64,000 bases of DNA from Kribbella solani (GTDB lineage: Bacteria > Actinomycetota > Actinomycetes > Propionibacteriales > Kribbellaceae), in contig NZ_JACHNF010000001.1 in assembly GCF_014205295.1 (NCBI RefSeq), forward strand, positions 3,782,001 to 3,846,000. The letters run 5' to 3'. The notes below the pieces were generated by a model. The model did no database searches, was not told where the DNA came from, and saw nothing but the letters and a program-made list of their open reading frames with translations. Below are positions 56,473-64,000 of this stretch, one piece after another. A program made the position numbers and the translations under genes. Numbering within the stretch: position 1 is the first letter of the stretch; each line of letters starts with the position of its first letter.

Positions 56473-56484
56473 ATGCACGTGCAT
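56473..56484. promoter_or_regulatory. Palindrome ATGCACGTGCAT upstream of the DUF397 gene
   Basis: Perfect 12-bp dyad, with ATGCAAGC at 56461-56468 to its left. The same two elements, one base further apart, recur at 57533-57557. It lies 30 bases before the DUF397 start and is probably a shared regulator site. Confidence 0.6.
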
Positions 56485-56513
56485 ATGCCAAGTACGTATG
56501 GAAGGTGCAGCTG

Positions 56514-56747
56514 ATGACTGCGATCTACAACGGCATGCCTGGCGACTCGAACACCGAGCTGGTCTGGCGCAAGAGCCAGCGCAGCGGCCCGCAGGGCAAC
56601 TGCGTCGAGGTGGCAAAGCTCCCGGACGGCGGGGTGGCGGTACGCAACTCCCGCTTCACCGAGGGCCCGGCGCTGGTCTTCACCAAGGCCGAGATCGAGG
56701 CGTTCCTCGGTGGAGTCCAGGACGGCGAGTTCGACTACCTAGCCTGA
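56514..56747 (+). CDS. DUF397 domain protein
   Basis: A 77-residue DUF397 protein: LVWRKSQRSGPQGNCVEVAKL, VAVRNSRFTEGPALVFTKAE, and an EFDYLA end are the full family pattern. DUF397 proteins pair with XRE/DUF5753 regulators and appear to antagonise them. GAAGG precedes ATG 56514. Two XRE/DUF5753 genes are in the window (57839 and 63565); neither is adjacent in the usual tandem order. Confidence 0.88.
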   Translation: MTAIYNGMPGDSNTELVWRKSQRSGPQGNCVEVAKLPDGGVAVRNSRFTEGPALVFTKAEIEAFLGGVQDGEFDYLA

Positions 56748-56772
56748 GCCTTACAACTACGTAAAACAGATC

Positions 56773-56810
56773 AAGGGCCCCTTCGCCAGGCGAGTGACGA
56801 AGGGGCCCTT
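56773..56810 (+). terminator. Terminator of the DUF397 gene
   Basis: AAGGGCCCCTTCG and CGAAGGGGCCCTT pair perfectly (13 bp) with a 12-base loop, followed by CTTCTG. It lies 26 bases after the DUF397 stop. Confidence 0.8.
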
Positions 56811-56895
56811 CTGCGTGCCCGGAGCGGCGCCGGCGGAGTCCGTAGGCGCCGGCGTACCGGCGGGGTGTTTTCAGTGACCTGGTGGAGACATGGAA

Positions 56896-56935
56896 ACGCC
56901 AGGTCCGGCTCTCCGGCGAGAGTCGAACCTGGCGT
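56896..56935 (-). terminator. Nested stem-loop after the small-protein operon
   Basis: ACGCCAGGT (56896-56904) pairs with ACCTGGCGT (56927-56935), enclosing a smaller CTCTC/GAGAG stem. It lies about 45 bases downstream of the minus-strand gene ending at 56978. Confidence 0.55.
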
Positions 56936-56977
56936 GCTCGAGGGGCGGGTACGACAGGTACAGAGCGGTACTGAGGA

Positions 56978-57196
56978 CTACTGGACGGTCAGCGGCCAGA
57001 GCTGTTCGCTCGGGAGCTCCGAGGCCTTGCCGGTCGCCGCATTGTCAACGGTGATTCGCAATCCGGTGAACTTCGGCGTCATCACCTTCTGATAGCGCGA
57101 CGCACGATCGGGCTCGGCCGCGTACTCCGCGATCAGGTGGTCACCCAGCCAGATCCGCACCATCTTCCGTCCTCCTGCCGTTCTGTCTGTGGTCAT
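56978..57196 (-). CDS. Small hypothetical protein, second gene of a two-gene operon
   Basis: A 72-residue protein (MTTDRTAGGRKMVRIWLGDH, LIAEYAAEPDRASRYQKVM, FTGLRITVDNAATGKASELP) of predicted beta-rich fold. ATG 57196 overlaps the stop of the upstream small gene (ATGA), strong support for both. I do not recognise a family. Its place between XRE/DUF397 genes suggests it belongs to that regulatory module. Confidence 0.6.
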   Translation of the reverse strand: MTTDRTAGGRKMVRIWLGDHLIAEYAAEPDRASRYQKVMTPKFTGLRITVDNAATGKASELPSEQLWPLTVQ

Positions 57197-57387
57197 GGCG
57201 CCATGCTTACGATCGGGTCGCCGTCCAGCTGCCGGACGCCGCGCAGCCAGCCCTCGAAGGCCCAGCGCTGTTGCTCGGGGCAACGCGCGACCAGTTCCTG
57301 GATCTCCCGCTCGGTCAGCTCCTCGGGCGCGTGCCCGCCGGCCCTCGCGGCCGTACGTTCCGCTGCCCCAGTGTCGTCGTCGTTCAT
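57193..57387 (-). CDS. Small hypothetical protein, first gene of a two-gene operon
   Basis: A 64-residue acidic protein: MNDDDTGAAERTAARAGGHA followed by a predicted helix pair (LTEREIQELVARCPEQQRWA, FEGWLRG). GGGGAA lies upstream of the ATG at 57387. It overlaps the next small gene by four bases. Not recognised. Confidence 0.55.
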   Translation of the reverse strand: MNDDDTGAAERTAARAGGHAPEELTEREIQELVARCPEQQRWAFEGWLRGVRQLDGDPIVSMAP

Positions 57388-57545
57388 CGACTCGGGTTCC
57401 CCAACCAGTCATGCCGGTGGCGGTGCCGCCGACGGTCTGTAGGACCGGCCTGCCGGATCACGCGATGTCACTTTTCGCGAGATACAGCTCACCTTCTGTG
57501 CATGAATCAATCATGGCGTCAGCACGCAGCGAATGCAAGCGCCCG

Positions 57546-57557
57546 ATGCACGTGCAT
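57546..57557. promoter_or_regulatory. Second ATGCACGTGCAT palindrome
   Basis: Identical to the dyad at 56473 and likewise preceded by ATGCAAGC (57533-57540). It lies in the 450-base divergent gap between the small-protein operon and the XRE gene. Confidence 0.6.
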
Positions 57558-57654
57558 CCGCACGTTTTCCATTTCGAGACCAGAATCGGCCGGTTTCCGC
57601 TTGAATCAGGCTGGATCAGGTCCGTCGAACACTGTTCGTCGCCGCGCCAAGCGT

Positions 57655-57678
57655 GCCACTTTGTACTGACAAAGTGGC
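57655..57678. promoter_or_regulatory. Perfect 24-bp dyad upstream of the XRE gene
   Basis: GCCACTTTGT and ACAAAGTGGC flank a four-base centre ACTG. It lies about 160 bases before the XRE start, just left of a -10-like TAGGCT (57695-57700). Probable autoregulatory operator. The remaining parts of the gap 57388-57838 show no gene. Confidence 0.7.
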
Positions 57679-57838
57679 TGATCCGGCGATCGAGTAGGCT
57701 GACGCTCCGTGATCGCTGATCCTGATTCGCCGCCGGCAAGTAAGAACTTCGGCAGATCTGCCTGCCGTCGTGCGATGATGTCCCCTCGCGGGTGAGATTC
57801 CCGCCGGTGACGATCGCTGGGGCCGCTGGGAGGTGGGT

Positions 57839-58711
57839 GTGACCGAGTCGGGCGCGCAAAGCGGGCCGACCGCGCTGCGCATCATCCTCGGGGCGCATCT
57901 TCGCCGGATGCGGGTGGCGGCTGGGATCAGCCGCTCGGACGCGGGCTGGGAGATCCGCTCGTCGGAGTCCAAGGTCAGCCGGATGGAGCTGGGCCGGGTC
58001 GGTCTGAAGGAACGCGACGTCGGCGACCTGCTTACTCTCTACGGTCTCGACGACGAGGAAGAGCGCGGGCGGTTGCTCACGCTGGCCCGCGAGGCGAACA
58101 ACCCCGGCTGGTGGCACCGCTACGGCGACGTGCTGCCGAGCTGGTTCCACTCTTATCTGGACCTGGAAGCCGCGGCGCAGCTGATCCGTGTCTACGAGCT
58201 CCAGTTCGTCCCAGGCCTGTTGCAGACCGAGGAGTACATCCGCGCGGTGATCCAGCTGGGTCGCGGGATGATCGCGGCCGAGGAAGTCGAGCGCCGGGTC
58301 ACGCTGCGGACCAACCGCCAGGAGATTCTGACCCGTCCCGATCCGGTGCGGCTCTGGGCAGTCGTCGACGAAGCAGTCCTGCAGCGCCCGATCGGCGGCG
58401 TCAAGGCGATGCTCACCCAGATCGACCACCTGATCGAAGCGTCCCAGTACCCGAACGTCACCCTTCAGGTGATGCCCTTCAAGGTCGGCGGCCACGCGGC
58501 GACCGGCGGCGCGTACAGCATCCTCCGCTTCCCGGAGCAGGACCTCCCGGACATGGTGTACATCGAGCACCTCACCAGCGCCCTGTACCTGGACAAGCTC
58601 GAGGACCTCGACCAGTACACCGCCACCATGGAAGCCCTCTGCGTCGCCGCCCCACCCCCAAGCAAAACCCGCGACCACCTGATGCGAATCCGCAAGGACG
58701 TCGAACGCTGA
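57839..58711 (+). CDS. XRE family regulator with DUF5753 domain
   Basis: A 290-residue protein: N-terminal HTH (LGAHLRRMRVAAGISRSDAG, SESKVSRMELGRV) and a C-terminal DUF5753 ligand-like domain (FVPGLLQTEEYIRAVIQ, VVDEAVLQRPIGG, VTLQVMPFKVGGH). The family controls development and secondary metabolism with DUF397 partners. GTG 57839 has GGGAGG five bases upstream. Confidence 0.9.
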   Translation: MTESGAQSGPTALRIILGAHLRRMRVAAGISRSDAGWEIRSSESKVSRMELGRVGLKERDVGDLLTLYGLDDEEERGRLLTLAREANNPGWWHRYGDVLPSWFHSYLDLEAAAQLIRVYELQFVPGLLQTEEYIRAVIQLGRGMIAAEEVERRVTLRTNRQEILTRPDPVRLWAVVDEAVLQRPIGGVKAMLTQIDHLIEASQYPNVTLQVMPFKVGGHAATGGAYSILRFPEQDLPDMVYIEHLTSALYLDKLEDLDQYTATMEALCVAAPPPSKTRDHLMRIRKDVER

Positions 58712-58748
58712 GCCAGTAGCCTCGGCGGGATCGTCTACACCGCTCAGC

Positions 58749-59885
58749 TCAGTCATCGGGATGCACCGGATCTGCCAGCAGCACGGCGTGCGCCAGCTTG
58801 ACTCTGCTCGTGACCCAGCTCGGATCTCCGGCGACGACTGCCTGTCGAAGCTCCTGGAGAACAGCCTCGTCACAGTGGGCCGGAAGCGACATCAGCGTAC
58901 GAGCGAAGTACCTGAACAACGCCACCAGCTGCGGGGCCGGTATCGCTGTCTTCTCCTTGAGCGTCATCAGCGGCAGGAACCAGCGCTCGAACGCGGATCG
59001 GGTGCCGGCGTCGGCGCGGTACGCGGGGTAGACCTGACTCAAGGTTCCCGCGACGTCGTCGTACGGCGCATGCCCGTGCAGCGCGTACTGCAGCCGGGTG
59101 CCCTGATGAGCTCTGAAGTACTGGCCGTAGGCCGCGATGTTCCGTGCGGCGTTCTGAGTGGTTGTCATCACCGCGACGTCGGCCTGCAAGGCCCGCGCGA
59201 CGGACAGCACCGCGACGTGGAGACCGGCGCGGGGGTCGAGAACCAGGCCGTCGAGTCCCAGCGGCGACAGCTCGATTCCGTACTGACGAGTCCGCGACAG
59301 GATCAGGCGCGGAGCACCAATCGGAGCTGTGCGCTGTAGGTGCAGCGGCTGCCGGCGATGCGCGGCGTGAATATTCGAGCGATCCAGGACCGCTCGGCTG
59401 TCACCCGCTTCCGCAACCAGGTGCAGAGCGGATTTGGCGCCGATCCGCAGACTGCCGCAGGCACGGCACGCGTGTCCTCCGGCCCCGGTCAGGTGACCGC
59501 ATTCCCGGCAGGTTCGAACTGTCTCACGGCTCAGCCGCAGGTCTCCCCGCCGGAGCTGCTCCTCGATCATGGCCAACGCCAGTTGGGCGACCTCGGCGTC
59601 GGCATCCGTCACGACACCACCAACTGGCGGAGCGCTCGGCAGATACTTCGCGGCGATGAGGTCCGCTTCGAGGTCGCGGCGTCGAGTGGTCGCCGCAGCT
59701 GCCATCCGCCGGTGGCGCAGGTCGCCTGCCAGCGTCACCGTGTTCCACAGGTGCGGCACCGGCCGATGACCGAGGATGTCGTTCAGCGTGGCCGCGATCC
59801 TGATCCCCACCGCCTTGCCCGGACGGCCCTGAAAGTCGAAGGACCCGTTCTGGACCGGGCCGTTGAGAAACACCGGGCCGTTCAT
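58749..59885 (-). CDS. Unrecognised protein with a zinc knuckle, last gene of a four-gene operon
   Basis: A 378-residue protein. The start (MNGPVFLNGPVQNGSFDFQG, AVGIRIAATLNDILGHRPV) and a four-cysteine knuckle (CRECGHLTGAGGHACRACG, about 123-141) are followed by a mixed domain (SRTRQYGIELSPLGLDGLVL). The order of an NGP...GSF start, zinc knuckle and later core loosely recalls class I aminoacyl-tRNA synthetases such as MetRS, but I see no clear HIGH or KMSKS motif, so no function is assigned. ATG 59885 overlaps the histidine phosphatase stop. Confidence 0.5.
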   Translation of the reverse strand: MNGPVFLNGPVQNGSFDFQGRPGKAVGIRIAATLNDILGHRPVPHLWNTVTLAGDLRHRRMAAAATTRRRDLEADLIAAKYLPSAPPVGGVVTDADAEVAQLALAMIEEQLRRGDLRLSRETVRTCRECGHLTGAGGHACRACGSLRIGAKSALHLVAEAGDSRAVLDRSNIHAAHRRQPLHLQRTAPIGAPRLILSRTRQYGIELSPLGLDGLVLDPRAGLHVAVLSVARALQADVAVMTTTQNAARNIAAYGQYFRAHQGTRLQYALHGHAPYDDVAGTLSQVYPAYRADAGTRSAFERWFLPLMTLKEKTAIPAPQLVALFRYFARTLMSLPAHCDEAVLQELRQAVVAGDPSWVTSRVKLAHAVLLADPVHPDD

Positions 59886-60562
59886 CCGTCGTCCACCATC
59901 GGCGTGATTGTCGGGAGCTTGACGAACCTGTAGTTCCGCAGCTCGTAGCGGAGAATGGCCGCGTTGGGCGTTTTGGCCTGCTTCTCCTCAGCGAGGATCT
60001 CCGGCAGCGGCCGGCGTTCGAGCAGCGACCTGGCGGCGACGACCGCCGTCTGGTGGGTGAAAGCAACCACGGAACTGGCACCCGCAAGGTCACTTCTGGC
60101 TAGGTCGATGAACTCGGCGGCGCGATGAGTCACTCCGTCGGCCAGCGACTCACCGCCCGGGGCGACCCACTGATGCTTACGTAGCCTGCGCTCCGCCGCG
60201 AGCTCGGGATAGGCGACGTACAACTCGTCCTTGGTCATGTAGGTGGCGTCGCCGTAATGCTGCTCATCCAGTAGCGACGTACGCCGCGGCCAGGGCGCGC
60301 ACAGGTCCGGGAACGCGATCAGCGCGGTGTCGATGGCCCGGCGGTAGGTTGAGGTGTAGACGTTCCGGCGGGCCCGGCCAAGCGTCGGCAGGACGGCGCC
60401 GAGCCACTGGGCCTGCAGGAAACCCCGGGGCGTCAGCCCGACGACCTGCCGCGAAATCAGCTGGGCAGCGAATCCGTCGTACGGGCGCGGATCCTGGTAG
60501 AAGCCGTTGTACTTGTCGGCATTTTCAACGGACTCGGCGTGCCGGACGATGAGAAGTACCAT
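59882..60562 (-). CDS. Histidine phosphatase superfamily protein
   Basis: A 226-residue enzyme of the phosphoglycerate mutase-like branch: catalytic RHAES at 7-11, YTSTYRRAIDTALIAF, the acid residue near LLDEQHYGDATY, and the second His in VVAFTHQTAVVAAR. It forms a phosphohistidine intermediate and hydrolyses phosphate esters. The loops differ from GpmB-type mutases, so a pathway-specific phosphatase role in this operon is more likely. Confidence 0.8.
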   Translation of the reverse strand: MVLLIVRHAESVENADKYNGFYQDPRPYDGFAAQLISRQVVGLTPRGFLQAQWLGAVLPTLGRARRNVYTSTYRRAIDTALIAFPDLCAPWPRRTSLLDEQHYGDATYMTKDELYVAYPELAAERRLRKHQWVAPGGESLADGVTHRAAEFIDLARSDLAGASSVVAFTHQTAVVAARSLLERRPLPEILAEEKQAKTPNAAILRYELRNYRFVKLPTITPMVDDG

Positions 60563-60574
60563 TTCGCCGCCGCC

Positions 60575-61675
60575 TCAGGTCACCAGGTTGGCAACATACA
60601 GCGCGCTGACGTTCCACGGCGTCAGCTCGATACCGAATCCGTTCAGGATTCCGCCTTGGGTGTGGACCAGCTTGCCGGACAGGTGGACCGTGTCGCCAGC
60701 CCGGAAAGCACCGGTGTACGCGCCGAGGTACGACCTGACAAAGCCGATCCGGCGCGCGAACGATCCTGGTTCGTCGATGCTCGAACGCAGGATGGCCGTC
60801 ACTCTGATCCCGTACACGGCCGGCGTCGTCAGTCCTTCGGTGTGATCCGTGATCGTCGCGAGCAACGACATCTCGCCGACTTCCTTCGACGACACCCGCG
60901 CGAAGGTCCGGTCGTCATCGGCCCGAAGCGGCTCGCAGTTGACATGTGCACCGGAACCGGTGGTCAGGCCCTGCAGCTTGCGGCGTTCCTGCTTGATCAG
61001 CGCGTCGAACGAACTGCCCTCCAGGTACTTCGCCCGCCGCAAGTACAACTGGTTGAGGTCGCTGTCCTCGTAAGGCCTGATCAGGTCCCGCTGACCGAAC
61101 AGTTCGCGAGCAGCTTGATACCCCTCCGCGCCGTAGCACACCAGGTCGATGTCCGACCGCTCGTTGAAGCAGCCCACCAGGAACGAGCCCGTGACCCCGA
61201 TGTCCTTCTGGGCGCCAAGGTCGGCGACGCCCTCCACGATCGCCAGCAGGTCCTTGCCCACCGCGTTGTCGGCCACCGATCCGGGGACATCCTGGATGGT
61301 GCTCAGCGCGCGCCGGCACGAGTAGTGCACGGCGACGTCATCGCGGGGCAGCCCGGTGATGACGCAGCCCAGGGTGTCGGAGTAGACGTAACACTCGGGG
61401 CGGTCGGCGAGAATCCCGAAGGACTTCGAGACGACGCTGTTCTGCCGGTAGCGGCGATTGAAAAGGCGTCGATCCCCCTTTTCGTCGGCATGATATTTCA
61501 CGTACCCTAGATAATGGCTGCCCGGATGACTGTCCCCGATAACCTTGAAGATGATGCCGTCCCGGTTCATCAGATAATCGCGGTCCCGAACCGATGGGAC
61601 GGCATTACCGGTAGCCAGTGCTGAACTGCTCCAGTGCGGGGAAGTTTCCGGTGTCGATAGTGCCGGTTGAGTCAT
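60575..61675 (-). CDS. Nucleotidyltransferase-domain protein
   Basis: About 366 residues. GVTGSFLVGCFNERSDIDLV carries the polymerase-beta-type NTase pattern (GS followed by DxD) at about 165-185. The N-terminal part (DRDYLMNRDGIIFKVIGDSH, YLGYVKYHADEKGDRRLFNR) resembles the region before the NTase core in archaeal and actinobacterial relatives, and a beta-rich domain follows. It should transfer a nucleotide to an unknown acceptor. The start is uncertain: the ATG at 61675 overlaps the upstream gene by 71 bases. Confidence 0.65.
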   Translation of the reverse strand: MTQPALSTPETSPHWSSSALATGNAVPSVRDRDYLMNRDGIIFKVIGDSHPGSHYLGYVKYHADEKGDRRLFNRRYRQNSVVSKSFGILADRPECYVYSDTLGCVITGLPRDDVAVHYSCRRALSTIQDVPGSVADNAVGKDLLAIVEGVADLGAQKDIGVTGSFLVGCFNERSDIDLVCYGAEGYQAARELFGQRDLIRPYEDSDLNQLYLRRAKYLEGSSFDALIKQERRKLQGLTTGSGAHVNCEPLRADDDRTFARVSSKEVGEMSLLATITDHTEGLTTPAVYGIRVTAILRSSIDEPGSFARRIGFVRSYLGAYTGAFRAGDTVHLSGKLVHTQGGILNGFGIELTPWNVSALYVANLVT

Positions 61676-62510
61676 ATTGATCAAGTCCCAACGTGAAAAG
61701 AGCACGGCGGTACTGCCACTTGATGTACTTGTCGTGCCGGCCTGGGCCCGACGGCCGCATCAGGGCCAGGAAGAAGAAGCATTTGACCAGCAGGAACTCC
61801 CCCAGCCAGGTGCTGAGCGGGGGCCCGTCCACTGCGGTGCTCGCGGCGTCGAGCGCGGCCAGGTACGCGGCCCGCTGCTCAGCGGTCACGGCGTACCCCT
61901 TGCCGCCGCCCTTGAACGCGATGATGTCGAGTGCCGGACAGACGTCGTACCCGAGTGGTATCGGGCCGTGGTGCTGCCAGTCGATGATGCCGCCGGGCAG
62001 CATGTTCGGTAAGCCGTAGTCCAGATGCCCCAGGCAACCCGGTAACTGGTCAAGGCGTCCGACGGCGCGGGCGACGACTTCTCGTACGCGCGGAGTGTCC
62101 AGATCAGGATTCTCGGCAAAGACCGCAGTGGCGAACGCTGCCTTTTCGAACCAGTCGGAGACCAGCCGGGGATTTCCTGCCTGGGCCACCAGGAGTCGTC
62201 CGGAGATGTCGGCCGCACCGGCGATGACTCCCGACCCCACCGCTCCATCGACGCTCGCGTCGGCGAGTGCCTGGTCATGGAACGTGACATCGCCCAGCGA
62301 ACGCTCGATGACGTAATAGCCGTTCTCATCCGAACCACGGGACACGATCTCCGAAACCGGATACCCAAGGTCCCGTACGGCTGTCTGAAAGTCCGCCTCG
62401 ACCGCCAATTCACCACCACCGGTCCGCTTGTACAGCGCACCGTCGGTCGACCGCCAGACCGCTCCCGTCGCTGAGGCGGTCCGGGCTTTCACATACTCCC
62501 AGCCGGTCAT
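61605..62510 (-). CDS. Aminoglycoside phosphotransferase (APH)-like kinase
   Basis: A 301-residue kinase-like protein. The catalytic loop is CLGHLDYGLPNML (H-x-D-x-x-x-x-N) and the metal segment GIIDWQHHGPIPLGYD keeps the Asp. The N-terminal nucleotide lobe is poorly conserved but includes LYKRTGGG and the ELAVEADF glutamate. It may phosphorylate a small metabolite that the following nucleotidyltransferase and phosphatase then act on. First gene of the operon; a tiny frame (MDEHGRSGADE) ends in an ATGA overlap with its start. Confidence 0.65.
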   Translation of the reverse strand: MTGWEYVKARTASATGAVWRSTDGALYKRTGGGELAVEADFQTAVRDLGYPVSEIVSRGSDENGYYVIERSLGDVTFHDQALADASVDGAVGSGVIAGAADISGRLLVAQAGNPRLVSDWFEKAAFATAVFAENPDLDTPRVREVVARAVGRLDQLPGCLGHLDYGLPNMLPGGIIDWQHHGPIPLGYDVCPALDIIAFKGGGKGYAVTAEQRAAYLAALDAASTAVDGPPLSTWLGEFLLVKCFFFLALMRPSGPGRHDKYIKWQYRRALFTLGLDQYDSTGTIDTGNFPALEQFSTGYR

Positions 62511-62704
62511 TCGTCAGCCCCGGATCTGCCGTGTTCGTCCATGAGACGACCGTACGGAGAGTGAGCTGTCGAGCACCATCCGAATACCGGAGGTGGCCGG
62601 GTACGCCCAGGAGACGAAACGTGCGGTTGCCGACGTGATTCAGCGTTCCGGCGTACCGGACGGAGCCGGAAACGCGAGGTTGTGGATAACGTGCAGCTGA
62701 GCTG

Positions 62705-63565
62705 TCAGCGGGTGGTCAGAGTGGCGATCAGGGCGCGCGAATCGCGAGGGCTGAGGGCCATGGCGCGGAGGTGGTCGAAGACGAGACCGTATCGGTCGAT
62801 CTCAGCTTCGGTTTCCAGGAAGATGTCGCCGGCCAGGCTCTCGACGTACACGATGTCGGGGACGGTGGGACCGAAGTTCAGCCGGACGAACGCGCCGGTC
62901 ATGCCGGGGTGGGCGCCGCGATCGAACGGGATCACCTGGAGCATGATGTTCGGTTGCTCGCTCAGCTCCAGCAGCCGGGCCAGCTGCGCTCGCATGACTG
63001 CCTGTCCGCCGACCTCCCGCCGGAGAGCCGCCTCGTCGATCACCGCCCAGAACTCGAGTGGATCGCGGCCTTCGCGCTGCCGGCTCAGAACGATCTGGCG
63101 CTCGAGCCGGGTGCGGACGTTCTGCTCGACCTCGTCGGCGTCCATCGGCAGACCGTCCAGTACAGAGGCGCGAGCGTACTCCTCGGTCTGCAGCAGCCCA
63201 GGGATGTAGAGCGACTCGTAGTTGTGCGCCGCCTTCGCCTCCGACTCGAAGCTGATGTACGCGGCATACCCGCGGGGAATGACGTCGGTGAACTGCCGCA
63301 GCCAGCCGGGTTGCTTCGCGCCTCTGGTCAGTTCGATGAGCTCGGCGCGGCGGGTCGGGGTGACGTTGTAGAGGTCGAAGAGGGTTTCGAGGGTGCCGAG
63401 GTGGGGTTTGGCCTGGCCTTTTTCGATTCGCCAGAGGGTGCCCTGGTTTACGCCGGTGCGGTCCTGGACCTGTTCGCGGGTGAGGGCGGCCTCGGTGCGG
63501 AGGATGCGGAGTTCGGTGGCGAGACGGCGGAGCCGCACCGTTGGCGGGCCGGCTGGTCTCGGCAT
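62705..63565 (-). CDS. XRE family regulator with DUF5753 domain
   Basis: A 286-residue protein: HTH LATELRILRTEAALTREQVQ then DRTGVNQGTLWRIEKGQAKP, and a DUF5753 domain (LYIPGLLQTEEYARASV, VIDEAALRREVGGQ, IMLQVIPFDRGAHPG, FVRLNFGPTVPDIVYVESL). It lies upstream of, and in line with, the kinase/NTase/phosphatase operon and may control it. No DUF397 gene follows in the 194-base gap (62511-62704). Confidence 0.9.
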   Translation of the reverse strand: MPRPAGPPTVRLRRLATELRILRTEAALTREQVQDRTGVNQGTLWRIEKGQAKPHLGTLETLFDLYNVTPTRRAELIELTRGAKQPGWLRQFTDVIPRGYAAYISFESEAKAAHNYESLYIPGLLQTEEYARASVLDGLPMDADEVEQNVRTRLERQIVLSRQREGRDPLEFWAVIDEAALRREVGGQAVMRAQLARLLELSEQPNIMLQVIPFDRGAHPGMTGAFVRLNFGPTVPDIVYVESLAGDIFLETEAEIDRYGLVFDHLRAMALSPRDSRALIATLTTR

Positions 63566-63698
63566 GTCCACAACCTCGCGTTCTCGACTCCGGCGATGCG
63601 TACGGCCCGGCGATCGGCGATGTCGGCGGGCAGCCGGCACCCAGGTTCGAATGGTACAAGAATCGTCACGCTGCGTAGATCCTTGTCAGGTCAATCGG

Positions 63699-64000
63699 CT
63701 AGGTGTTGTCGGTGAGCCAGGTGATGAGCGGGTTGGTCGCTCGCCAGTCGGTGCGGATCTGGGTGGTCAGGGATGCGGTGTGGATGACCGGTTCGAAGCC
63801 GTAGTTCTTGCCGACGGTGAGGGTCTTGTGGCGGAGGAGGTCGATGCGGGGGTGGTCGGGGTCGTAGCCGCGGGGGGTGGTTTTGAGTTTGTCGCCGCCG
63901 ATCGTCCAGCCGGCCTTGGTGAGTTTGGCGAGGATCTTCTCGAGTTGGCGGCCGCGGCGGTCTTCGGCGATGGCGGTGCGGAAGCGGGCCAGGCGGTCGG
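63699..64000 (-). CDS. DUF2461 family protein, 5' part outside window
   Basis: The minus strand is open from the right edge to a TAG at 63699. The last ~100 residues (LARFRTAIAEDRRGRQLEKI, LKTTPRGYDPDHPRIDLLRH, KTLTVGKNYGFEP) match the C-terminal half of DUF2461 (TIGR02453) proteins. Function unknown. Codon use is normal. The gap 63566-63698 before the XRE start holds no gene. Confidence 0.85.
   Translation of the reverse strand, partial: DRLARFRTAIAEDRRGRQLEKILAKLTKAGWTIGGDKLKTTPRGYDPDHPRIDLLRHKTLTVGKNYGFEPVIHTASLTTQIRTDWRATNPLITWLTDNT

Noticed and set aside
56896..56935. tRNA-like T-arm sequence GGTTCGACTCTC on the minus strand
   Set aside because: No D arm, anticodon arm or acceptor stem can be built around it; the stem-loop fits a terminator better.

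Overview
The window is high-GC DNA with dense short operons, many ATGA or GTGA stop/start overlaps and strong G/C preference at codon third positions. XRE/DUF397 regulator pairs, an EshA-like shell protein, geosmin synthase, PrsW, MT0933-like and DUF2461-type genes all point to a soil actinomycete. The gene mix and the codon style fit Kribbella or a close relative (Propionibacteriales) best; this is an inference. I see no rRNA, tRNA, CRISPR array, insertion sequence or phage module.

Layout. 1-6000: aminotransferase end, a PrsW pair, an MFS exporter with a hydroxyacid dehydrogenase, and a thioesterase. 6000-16050: the most distinctive block. Two Family 2B encapsulin-type (EshA-like) shell genes flank a full two-domain geosmin synthase. 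A polyprenyl diphosphate synthase follows, and then ispH, a DUF4239 membrane protein and a proline-rich surface protein. This reads as precursor supply, prenyl chain making, terpene cyclisation and a protein compartment. A 0.6 kb stretch before ispH is hard to interpret and may hold a broken membrane-protein gene on the minus strand. 16050-23100: repeat-rich spacer, DHA2 exporter, ECF sigma factor with accessory domain, PEP-mutase-like enzyme, small MT0933-like protein, methyltransferase, alpha/beta hydrolase, SDR. 23100-31300: FGGY kinase preceded by a gene remnant, ABC exporter divergent from a MarR gene with twin operators, DinB-like protein plus esterase, peptide transporter, membrane protein. 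31400-35500: a LacI regulator and three Gfo/Idh/MocA oxidoreductases sharing one exact 14-bp palindrome. 35500-42500: oxygenase, SGNH hydrolase, LLM oxidoreductase, formylglycine-generating enzyme, MarR-MFS operon, TetR-SRPBCC operon, with three large palindromic sites packed in about 120 bp. 42480-47900: secreted phosphoesterase-MFS-propeller operon, LacI, small membrane protein. 48000-56200: alcohol dehydrogenase, ABC exporter divergent from an unusual HTH_38-GbsR fusion, geranylgeranyl-reductase-like flavoprotein, secreted peptidase, membrane protein, SigF-type sigma factor. 56400-64000: XRE/DUF397 territory with two large palindromic sites, a two-gene operon of small proteins, and an unassigned minus-strand operon (APH-like kinase, nucleotidyltransferase, histidine phosphatase, zinc-knuckle protein); a DUF2461 gene runs off the right edge.

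Across the window the palindrome GGTATACC recurs at least 17 times, always inside genes and in all three reading frames, where composition predicts about 0.5. Together with the two-shell geosmin operon it is the strongest unexplained signal here.
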